A stretch of DNA of 40,573 nt, taken from positions 1 through 40,573 of the forward strand of contig JAPPIE010000225.1 in NCBI GenBank assembly GCA_028874765.1. The letters run 5' to 3'. The translations under genes and the position numbers were made by a program. This DNA is from Gemmatimonadota bacterium. GTDB lineage: Bacteria; Latescibacterota; UBA2968. Below are positions 18,935 through 25,477 of this stretch, one piece after another (position 1 is the stretch's first letter; every line of letters begins with the position of its first letter). The notes under the pieces are model-generated. The model did not search any database and was not told the DNA's origin. It saw only the letters and a list, made by a program, of their open reading frames with translations.

Positions 18935-20918
18935 AGCGATGTACCCAATGTCCGCGTTCAGGGAACCAGATCATGTCGATACCCAATGACAAAGCCACGC
19001 CGAGAATATATCCGACGAGCAAACCGATGAACAGGGGTCTCGATTTGCGATAAACCGTTGGCCCGCCTACTTTTATGATTACAAACTTAATCAACCAAGC
19101 CAGAAAAGTTGTAAAGCTGGTGCGTCGGGCCAGATAAGAACCCGAAATCGCCAACCCCACGGGATGCAGCGGCCACCACACAAAGCGATAGCGCATATAG
19201 ATCAATCCAGCCATCAGAAGACCGCCAATGCCCAAAAATACCGCTTGTTCGGGATGTTCCTCATAAAACGGCGGCTCGTCAGGTTTTTTGATCGCATCAA
19301 CCGTGCTCTGAAAATGGCGTTCGGCTGCCCGCGTGATCTCCCAACTGTTGAAATTATAAGCCCCTTGATCGTAACCCAACCACACGGTAAACAACATATT
19401 AAACAGCAAGCTGACCATAAATACCAGTCCAAGCGCCCCCATCAACCGCCGCCGCTGATTGCCGGGAACACCCTCGGAAACACGCCCGGCATGGGAAAGC
19501 GCGGGCATAAACAAGCCCTTAAAATTCTCGTTAATCAGTGCGGAAAAGCGAAAAGAGACGAGGGTGGAAAGCGAGATATTGCGCCTTCCATAAAACGATG
19601 CGACCATACTCCATGACCCAATGGGTTTGCTCGCAAATGGCATGCCGGTATCGGCGAGGATCTTCGCCATACCCGTATAGACAAAAATCGCTGCCAGAAT
19701 ATATAAAAATCCTTTAAACGGATCGAAATTCATCTGCGTCAGCCAGATAAACAAATACGCTATGCTGCACAGCAAACCGATACAAGCGGCGCGATAGGAC
19801 ATCAATTCCTGGGAGTCATCCACTGTGGGATCCCTCCCGAGAGCCTTCATCAACACATCGCGCAAATGTTTTCTCGCTACCCAGAATGTCGAACCCACAA
19901 AAACGACAAAGGCTCCAAAAGTCTGCCAGTAATACACTCCCGTGCGATAATAAGGCGTGGTGGCTTTATAGCCCCACTTAGTGAGCTGGCCACCTTCAAA
20001 GATGAACACCAGATCAAAAAACCAGATTGAAAACAGAACATCCAGGCTGGCAAAATAAGAAAAAAGAATGGTAAAAATGCCAAAGTATCCCCTGATAGGC
20101 GGCAATTGGCGATCTATCCAGTACCAGCGCGACCGATAAATGGGAAAACGCGGAAAGCCCGGCAAAAAGTAATTGATACAATTCCAGGCCAGCACGCCAA
20201 ACGCAATGGCAAATCCGATCCAGAACAAGCGATTGCGCATAAACTCGGGCAACCACCCCTCACCATCACCCGGTTCAGAAGTCATATCGATCAACGGCGC
20301 CATTGCGGGAAAAACCAGGCGTTCGTTTTGCACCCATTGTTTTCTAAAAACAGTGGCCACACAGGCCAGCATTAAAAAAGCCGCCGCCACAACCGTCGTC
20401 CACCAGAACAGAGGCAATATCCACACGCCCCAGGGGATAGTAGCACCACTCGGCAAGCCTTCGTAAAACCACGCAACGGCATTGCCCTCAGGGCTCGGCA
20501 AGAGCCAGTTGGGCAAATGCGGGTGCAAGTGCTCAGCCCACTGGTTTTCTTCCGTAGCAAAATAATAAGGTGCCGTGATATAGCCGATCAAATAACCCGT
20601 CAGGCCAAAACACGGCAGCGCCGCACCCACAAGCCCCATCGCCAAAATCGCATGCCATTCGCCTTTTGAGAGCACCCAGCCGGTCATTTTGGCAACGATT
20701 GCGAGTCCGATCATCAAAATCATCAAAATGATCAGCATGGCCATCGGGATGTGGCTATACGTCATCAGCGAAGCGTGCAAGACATAGCGTACATACATAG
20801 CCAGCAGATCGAGGGCAATGACGAGAAAAACACCCAATCCCACAGCGCGCAGTGTTACCGCGGGTTGTGAACTCGCATCATCTGTTTCCGTCTGAATATT
20901 TTGTATATCAAGAGCCAT
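18927..20918 (-). CDS. OPT-like polytopic membrane protein
   Basis: A 663-residue membrane protein, first gene of the operon. It has about a dozen hydrophobic segments, an N-terminal cytoplasmic stretch of about 25 residues, and the ERLVFPAMAPL motif that recurs in modified form in the 814-residue protein downstream. A conserved-looking segment near residue 435 (MPFASKPIGSWSMVASFYGR) sits between helices. The family looks like a relative of oligopeptide transporters (DUF6784/6785-like, name from memory). No enzymatic motif is visible. Its stop overlaps the start of the M28/FtsX fusion, which argues for coupled synthesis and possibly a shared complex. Confidence 0.72.
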   Translation of the reverse strand: MALDIQNIQTETDDASSQPAVTLRAVGLGVFLVIALDLLAMYVRYVLHASLMTYSHIPMAMLIILMILMIGLAIVAKMTGWVLSKGEWHAILAMGLVGAALPCFGLTGYLIGYITAPYYFATEENQWAEHLHPHLPNWLLPSPEGNAVAWFYEGLPSGATIPWGVWILPLFWWTTVVAAAFLMLACVATVFRKQWVQNERLVFPAMAPLIDMTSEPGDGEGWLPEFMRNRLFWIGFAIAFGVLAWNCINYFLPGFPRFPIYRSRWYWIDRQLPPIRGYFGIFTILFSYFASLDVLFSIWFFDLVFIFEGGQLTKWGYKATTPYYRTGVYYWQTFGAFVVFVGSTFWVARKHLRDVLMKALGRDPTVDDSQELMSYRAACIGLLCSIAYLFIWLTQMNFDPFKGFLYILAAIFVYTGMAKILADTGMPFASKPIGSWSMVASFYGRRNISLSTLVSFRFSALINENFKGLFMPALSHAGRVSEGVPGNQRRRLMGALGLVFMVSLLFNMLFTVWLGYDQGAYNFNSWEITRAAERHFQSTVDAIKKPDEPPFYEEHPEQAVFLGIGGLLMAGLIYMRYRFVWWPLHPVGLAISGSYLARRTSFTTFLAWLIKFVIIKVGGPTVYRKSRPLFIGLLVGYILGVALSLGIDMIWFPERGHWVHRYG

Positions 20919-20971
20919 CTGTATGATTTTCGTGATACAAGGTAAAATCCCTTAAAAAATGTGCGGGGATA

Positions 20972-20999
20972 ATTAACCCTTGCCCCTTGCATTTGTCAA
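20972..20999 (-). promoter_or_regulatory. Candidate sigma-70 promoter of the membrane operon
   Basis: On the minus strand TTGACA (20999-20994) is separated by 16 bases from GTTAAT (20977-20972), a 4/6 match to the -10 consensus. It lies 54 bases upstream of the ATG at 20918. No other convincing promoter is visible in the 214-base interval up to the tRNA. Confidence 0.5.
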
Positions 21000-21078
21000 A
21001 TGGTTTATATGTTTATAATTGTAATCCTGCACATAGCGCAACATTGCTTCTGTTTACGAAAAAACGTAAGCAAGAACC

Positions 21079-21107
21079 TTGACACCAATCAGCCGTTTTG
21101 TTAAATT
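21079..21107 (+). promoter_or_regulatory. Sigma-70 promoter of tRNA-Phe
   Basis: TTGACA at 21079-21084 and TAAATT at 21102-21107 are separated by 17 bases and lie 26 bases before the mature tRNA. This is a textbook arrangement for a stable-RNA promoter. A small hairpin (TTACG/CGTAA around A6) sits just upstream of the -35 box. Confidence 0.72.
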
Positions 21108-21132
21108 TGGTCGTCTTATCGGGAAAGATGAT

Positions 21133-21205
<73 letters not shown>

Positions 21206-21261
21206 CCTTTTTTTGTTTGACCCTACACAGACGTAGATTTCCTTCTAAAAGTTCCAATAAG

Positions 21262-21298
21262 AAAAGGGTGTGAACACTGCAAGTTCACACCCTTTTTT
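21262..21298 (+). terminator. Rho-independent terminator after tRNA-Phe
   Basis: A perfect 14-base stem (arms 21262-21275 and 21283-21296) with a seven-base loop, followed by T. The left arm starts with AAAA, so the element could also work on the minus strand. It lies 57 bases after the tRNA. Confidence 0.85.
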
Positions 21299-21314
21299 GT
21301 TTTTTAAAAAAAAC

Positions 21315-21389
21315 GGGCGACCCCCTGTGGTCGCCCCTACAAAACCAGATTAATAATATCATCGTAGGGGACGGCCCCTGTGCCGTCCC
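21315..21389. repeat. Pair of palindromic elements with the same CCCTGT loop
   Basis: Two hairpins face each other. The first has GGGCGACC (21315-21322) pairing with GGTCGCCC (21329-21336). The second has GGGACGGC (21368-21375) pairing with GCCGTCCC (21382-21389). Both have the six-base loop CCCTGT. The inner borders are CCCCTAC and GTAGGGG, themselves an inverted repeat. The first hairpin is followed on the minus strand by GTTTTTTTT and can terminate the SUMF1-like gene. The second is followed on the plus strand by T8. They look like REP/small mobile palindromes reused as terminators. Confidence 0.7.
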
Positions 21390-21407
21390 AGGTTGTTTTT
21401 TTTAACG

Positions 21408-22199
21408 TTATAAACTCTGCGCCACCCGAAACCCCACATAAAGACTCCCGGCAAAGGTTCTGTGTTGGTCGCGAGCAGCCGAGCGAAGGAAATATCCTTC
21501 CAGATACCATGCACCTCCGCGCACCACGCGCGCAGTAGAGTCGCCGACCTCCCACGCAGATCCGTCATCGGGTGCGCCCACATATCTATTATTATAACGA
21601 TCCTGAGTCCATTCCCACACATTGCCGTGCATATCGTGAAGGCCCCAGGCATTGGCCTCGAACGATCCCACAGGCGCTGACATCTCATTATCCCACTGAC
21701 TGCCGCACCCATTGCAATTGGCGAGGTTTTGACCGAGATTATTCCCCCAGCTATACCTCGTCACTGTTCCCGCACGCGCCGCATACTCCCACTCCGCCTC
21801 GCTCGGCAAACGATAGTTCTTCCCCGTCTGCTCCGATAACCACGCTGTGTACGCCACCGCATCGTCCCAGGTGATATTGATCACGGGACGCCGCCCCCGA
21901 CCAAAACCCCGGTCATCTGCTCGCTCGCGCCCCGTCGCATCTGTGAAGACATCGTAATCCTCAAATGTCACTTCGTACTTCGACAGCGCGAACGATGCAA
22001 TCGTCACCTCATGCACCGGCCTCTCGCTATTATTACAACTTCTCCCCGACACGCAGCCCATCTTAAAACTTCCCGAGGGAATCACCACCATCTCCGGCGA
22101 CTTAAAAGAAGCCCCTTCCTCCTGTGAAACACGAGCAGATGCAACCGCGAAAAATCCCAATAAGACGAGAACAAAAATATTCCTGATCACACTCTGCAT
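21408..22199 (-). CDS. Secreted SUMF1/FGE-sulfatase-domain protein
   Basis: From ATG 22199 (AGGAGAG at good spacing) this encodes 263 residues. A signal peptide ends LLGFFAVASA, followed by an FGE-sulfatase domain: MVVIPSGSFKMGC, SKYEVTFEDYDVF, RRPVINITWDDAVAYTAWL, YRLPSEAEWEYAARAG, GLHDMHGNVWEW and VRGGAW..GFRVA. True formylglycine-generating enzymes need two cysteines after the GGS/GGA motif; here that stretch (GGAWYLEGYFLR) has none, so it is probably not a sulfatase-activating enzyme. Such domains also bind ligands or act as EgtB/PvdO-like enzymes. An in-frame upstream ATG at 22286 lacks a ribosome-binding site. A close paralogue lies at 37995. Confidence 0.85.
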   Translation of the reverse strand: MQSVIRNIFVLVLLGFFAVASARVSQEEGASFKSPEMVVIPSGSFKMGCVSGRSCNNSERPVHEVTIASFALSKYEVTFEDYDVFTDATGRERADDRGFGRGRRPVINITWDDAVAYTAWLSEQTGKNYRLPSEAEWEYAARAGTVTRYSWGNNLGQNLANCNGCGSQWDNEMSAPVGSFEANAWGLHDMHGNVWEWTQDRYNNRYVGAPDDGSAWEVGDSTARVVRGGAWYLEGYFLRSAARDQHRTFAGSLYVGFRVAQSL

Positions 22200-22282
22200 G
22201 ATATCTCTCCTGTCATTACTACCTGATAAATGCTCATAACAGAAAAAATAAGACAACTTCTTATGGATGAGAAACATATTTT

Positions 22283-22438
22283 TCACCTTCCGATAGTCAC
22301 ATTGACCAGGGCACCGGGACGGACATACTTTCCCGCATTCAAAAAAGACCCGTTACTTTGCACGTCCCATTTTCGGGATCAATAACAGGACTGATCCCGA
22401 CGACGCGCCCGGGCAGCGCGCGCTTTCCGCCAGCGGGT
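22283..22438 (-). pseudogene. HlyD/RND periplasmic adaptor C-terminal remnant
   Basis: Read on the minus strand, one frame gives GRVVGISPVIDPENGTCKVT and a second frame gives LNAGKYVRPGALVNVTIGR followed by a stop. Together they reproduce the C-terminal beta-barrel/membrane-proximal signature of RND efflux periplasmic adaptors (GRVxxISPxxDPxTGTxxV ... LRPGMxVxVxI). The frameshift lies near 22350. The remnant starts abruptly next to the stop of the YdjM-like gene and no other part of the adaptor gene is seen. It marks a past deletion or insertion at this junction. Confidence 0.65.
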
Positions 22439-22444
22439 TGTATA

Positions 22445-23638
22445 TCATAGTTGTTCTCCTGTCAGACGAATACGTAACACACCCCTGAATCGCACATTTT
22501 TGCGTTTCAGGGCCTCAATCTCTTTCTGCTTTTCCGCCAGTTCTTTCTCAATTTCCCTCCGTTTCAGGTAGTGAACGGGCGGATAAGCCATTTTTAAGTC
22601 CTCCAGTTTCTCAAAAACCTCTTGCTTCTGCCTTGACAAATCTTTTACGCGCTCAGAGAGACCTCTTAAAATGGGCTGGAACCGCAAAATCTCCTTTTTC
22701 TGGGCAAATTTGAATTCAATCTCCCGGGTAGTGAAACTGACAGCGCCGCCCAGACGTTCTTCCTCCCCAACTCCAAAAGAAGCATCTGCCTCGAGCAGGC
22801 CAGACACAAAACTGTTTGCGGGGATCCGCTCTATGAGTTCCTGATAGGTCTCGCCTTTCAATCGAATCGTCTGTATTCTCACGGGTCGGTCCGTCTCTTC
22901 CACGCGCACCTTATCCGGCAAAATGGCGCCGTGTTCTCCGCATGTCAGAACTCGCCCATTAAAAAAGATCCAGAACCACGCGGATCTGGCATCGAGGATC
23001 AGGGCTTTTCCACTCACCTTCTCCCGCGTGTGTCGCCATTGTCCTTCAAAATTCAAATAGGTCTCTGTATTGGCTCTCCGATAATCTGAGTATGCGGCCG
23101 AAGGCGTCGCCATCAGGTATCTAAACGATCGCCAGATACCCCCCTTATGTGATACGGGCATGAACAATAGGAGCAGTATGACAACCACAGCCAATACAGT
23201 GCCCTCCCCCATGAGGGATCCCGTTTTGATTCTGTATCTCGCACTGCCAGGAAAAACGCAAACCGCGGGATGGGGATAAAACAGGGGCACGCCGCTTTTG
23301 GTCGTACTATCGGCGATCAGATGGCTCATATAGCCTAATAGTATGGCAGCATAACACGCGGTTTCCCACGCGAGTAAAGGCAGAGTGACAACCGATAGCG
23401 CGAGCATACAGAGCAGCGAATGCGTAATCGTGCGGTGCCCCCATCGCCGCTCAATCGGGATGGAAGCAAAGGGCATCACCCGACCAATAGAACTCCTCGG
23501 TGAATCCACATCCGGAAGCAGGCTCCCTATGATCGCGCATGCGACCGCGGGAAGATTGCGGTGAAAGGACATGGAAAAGAGCGAAAAGGAACTCGCCACC
23601 GTGAGCAACCCAAATGCAATGTGTGTAGGTGCAGTCAT
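22445..23638 (-). CDS. YdjM-like membrane-bound metal-dependent hydrolase with coiled-coil tail
   Basis: A 397-residue protein of the YdjM/LexA-regulated membrane hydrolase family. The N-terminal membrane half (about 1-175) carries the family motifs MTAPTHIAFGLL, SLLPDVDSPRSSIGR, RRWGHRTITHSLL and MSHLIADSTTKSGVPLFYP, whose His and Asp residues are likely metal ligands. After the last membrane helix (VLAVVVILLLLFMPV) comes a soluble domain of about 150 residues. A coiled coil of about 60 residues follows (ERVKDLSRQKQEVFEKLEDL and EIEKELAEKQKEIEALKRKN). The tail is not typical of the short YdjM proteins. Its ATG overlaps the recombinase-ATPase stop as ATGA, so the two are coupled. The biochemical activity of the family is not established. 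Confidence 0.8.
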   Translation of the reverse strand: MTAPTHIAFGLLTVASSFSLFSMSFHRNLPAVACAIIGSLLPDVDSPRSSIGRVMPFASIPIERRWGHRTITHSLLCMLALSVVTLPLLAWETACYAAILLGYMSHLIADSTTKSGVPLFYPHPAVCVFPGSARYRIKTGSLMGEGTVLAVVVILLLLFMPVSHKGGIWRSFRYLMATPSAAYSDYRRANTETYLNFEGQWRHTREKVSGKALILDARSAWFWIFFNGRVLTCGEHGAILPDKVRVEETDRPVRIQTIRLKGETYQELIERIPANSFVSGLLEADASFGVGEEERLGGAVSFTTREIEFKFAQKKEILRFQPILRGLSERVKDLSRQKQEVFEKLEDLKMAYPPVHYLKRREIEKELAEKQKEIEALKRKNVRFRGVLRIRLTGEQL

Positions 23639-25125
23639 CGTTTGAACCTGTACATAAAGAATCGAATGCCTACCAGAATCGCGCTGCCAATGCCGGCCAG
23701 CACATACCCCTCCATACTTCCGATGCCGCGCATGAAGAATCGCGCCGCAACCACGAATAGTAGAATCAGCACCACGGCAAACGTGAGATCGATCTGATCT
23801 CGCGCGCCCGTGTGGGACACATCCCTGACCGCGGATCGGGTTACCGCTGGCTCTTTGCGAAGCCGTTCCATGATCTCAATGACGGCGCGCGGATTGCCAG
23901 CACTCTGTTGTAATACGCGAGTCTCGGTCATGGGGTAGTCTTCTATATTGGCACCAGCAGCACACTGTCGGATCAGCTTCTTGGCGTCCGTGGTCGAGAG
24001 ATGCTCTATTTCTACGCGGTCGAATTTCCAGAAGTGTTTCTCGTGGGGCTTCCGGACTTCCGGTAGAGCAGCGATAATGGTAAACTTGCGGTTGAGTTTG
24101 TCGATCAATCGCCCGACGGAGGTGGTCATATCGGATAGATCATCCACGATTAACACGAACTCGTTTTTCTCCACTGAGCCGAGGACCATATCTGTCCAGC
24201 CCTGAATGGTCGTGCGGGTGTGTTGCTTTTTGATCGTTTCAAAGTCTGGACCATCCGGACATAGCCTACCGATTTTGTGCAGTTCCTTCGCAATATTTAT
24301 CAGGGCTTCCTTCACCGGCGAAAGCGTCTTTACCACGAGCGCGTTTTCAGCGTCCAGCAACGCGAGCAAATGACTTTTGCCCACGCCAATCGGGCCGAGT
24401 ACCAGCGTATCAATACCCTTGCTCAAGTTGTCTGTGAGTTGGCACAATTCCCCATCGCGTCCCACTGTCTTTCCCATCTCGACTCTCGACCGCGCAAAAA
24501 ATCTGTAATTGCGATTCTTCTGGCGCGACCACCACCGCGACAACCGTGACCTGCGGTCAATGCGATCAATAGAGCGCCGCTTTTGCTCTTCACTAACAGA
24601 GATGTAGATGGAGGCCGTCTCAATGGACGCATGCCCCATCAAGTCCTTGATTCGCTCGACCGGCACATCCCGATCTGCCAGGTCAGTGCCGAAGGTATGC
24701 CTGAGCATGTGCGGATGAACGTGGCGGATCCCCGCGCGCTGCGCGCAGGTCTTCAGGGCTGCCCACACGGTCTTGCGGCTGAGACGCTGCCCATTGCGGA
24801 GATTGCAAAAGACGTATTCAGAATCCGAAAACCGACGGGACTCCAGCCATTCTCGGAGCACATCCTGCACCTCGGGGTTCAGCGGGACAATGCGCTCTTT
24901 GCCACGCTTATCCGCAAAGCGAAGGCTCGGTGTGTCCGTTGACCAGTCAATGTTGTCAACCGTGAGTGAACACGCTTCGGATACGCGGAGACCACACATC
25001 GAGAGCACGGCGATGAGCGCGCGATCACGCGAATTCATGCGTACAGATTTAAGTGCTTCAAGCTCGTGTTGCGCGAGAGCTTTTGGTGGTAATGCTGGAC
25101 GGGTTGCGGGTGACTGGTGAACCAT
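23635..25125 (-). CDS. Tyrosine recombinase-P-loop ATPase-membrane anchor fusion
   Basis: A 496-residue protein with three parts. Residues about 15-190 form a tyrosine recombinase catalytic domain with R47 (GLRVSEA), lysine near 73-76 (KRGKERIVPL), H139-x-x-R142 (HMLRHTF), H165 (MGHASI) and the nucleophile Y174 (SIYISV), so all catalytic residues are present. The usual N-terminal core-binding domain is absent. Residues about 215-425 form an AAA-type P-loop domain: Walker A GPIGVGKS (244-251), Walker B FVLIVDD (323-329), and a sensor-like LQQSAGNPRAV near 405. Two membrane helices follow (about 446-466 and 472-490) with a basic end. AGGAGG lies eight bases before the start. Strand exchange at the membrane or ATP-regulated recombination is an inference; I know no described protein with this architecture. 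Confidence 0.85.
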   Translation of the reverse strand: MVHQSPATRPALPPKALAQHELEALKSVRMNSRDRALIAVLSMCGLRVSEACSLTVDNIDWSTDTPSLRFADKRGKERIVPLNPEVQDVLREWLESRRFSDSEYVFCNLRNGQRLSRKTVWAALKTCAQRAGIRHVHPHMLRHTFGTDLADRDVPVERIKDLMGHASIETASIYISVSEEQKRRSIDRIDRRSRLSRWWSRQKNRNYRFFARSRVEMGKTVGRDGELCQLTDNLSKGIDTLVLGPIGVGKSHLLALLDAENALVVKTLSPVKEALINIAKELHKIGRLCPDGPDFETIKKQHTRTTIQGWTDMVLGSVEKNEFVLIVDDLSDMTTSVGRLIDKLNRKFTIIAALPEVRKPHEKHFWKFDRVEIEHLSTTDAKKLIRQCAAGANIEDYPMTETRVLQQSAGNPRAVIEIMERLRKEPAVTRSAVRDVSHTGARDQIDLTFAVVLILLFVVAARFFMRGIGSMEGYVLAGIGSAILVGIRFFMYRFKR

Positions 25126-25178
25126 GGGAATACCCTCCTGAATGGGTTTGGAACTGAAACTTCGTGCCCTTTAAATAG

Positions 25179-25195
25179 TGCAAAAAACGTGCCAA
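25179..25195 (-). promoter_or_regulatory. Sigma-54 (RpoN) promoter of the recombinase-ATPase operon
   Basis: On the minus strand the sequence TTGGCACGTTTTTTGCA matches the -24/-12 consensus YTGGCACGRNNNTTGCW at all but one position. GG (25193-25192) and GC (25181-25180) are exactly ten bases apart. Transcription would start near 25168, leaving a leader of about 43 bases with a strong ribosome-binding site before ATG 25125. No competing sigma-70 promoter is obvious. Confidence 0.78.
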
Positions 25196-25268
25196 AATTT
25201 GCCCAAAACCCCGTAACTGCTTGCAGGAGAGCGTGTTTTTAAAAAATGCCGAAAAAATGGCAGGTGGA

Positions 25269-25331
25269 AAAGTGTGTAAAATGAAACAGTTGGTGTTTCA
25301 AATGAAACAGTAAGTGTGTCAAATGAAACAG
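25269..25331. repeat. Three tandem 21-bp direct repeats upstream of the sigma-54 promoter
   Basis: Units 25269-25289, 25290-25310 and 25311-25331 each end AAATGAAACAG, and two of the three share AAGTGTGT at the start. The 21-base period equals two helical turns, so bound proteins would sit on one face of the DNA. The array lies 74-136 bases upstream of the -24 element, the usual place for sigma-54 activator sites. It could alternatively be a recombinase arm-binding array. Confidence 0.85.
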
Positions 25332-25373
25332 TTTGATTAGAATAAAACAAGTGAACTATTAGGTAGATTACAC

Positions 25374-25400
25374 AAAAAATGCCCTGAAGAACACAGGGCA
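25374..25400 (-). terminator. Rho-independent terminator of the LRR/lyase operon
   Basis: Perfect seven-base stem (TGCCCTG 25380-25386 with CAGGGCA 25394-25400, loop of seven), followed on the minus strand by six T. It lies 78 bases after the stop of the pectate-lyase-like gene. A second imperfect hairpin at 25419-25446 lies between the gene and this terminator. Confidence 0.82.
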
Positions 25401-25477
25401 TGCTGGAGGGTAGTTATAATGATGGTGTTCGAATGAGCACCATTATGGAAATGTTGCAGTCGATGTAAAACTATCAA

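Noticed and set aside
25269-25331. CRISPR-like array
   Set aside because: Units are adjacent 21-mers with no spacers, there are only three, and no cas genes are nearby.
25171-25401. A 76-residue minus-strand frame with TVSF repeats
   Set aside because: The repeated peptide is a by-product of the 21-bp DNA repeats. The frame runs through a terminator and across the sigma-54 promoter and has no ribosome-binding site.
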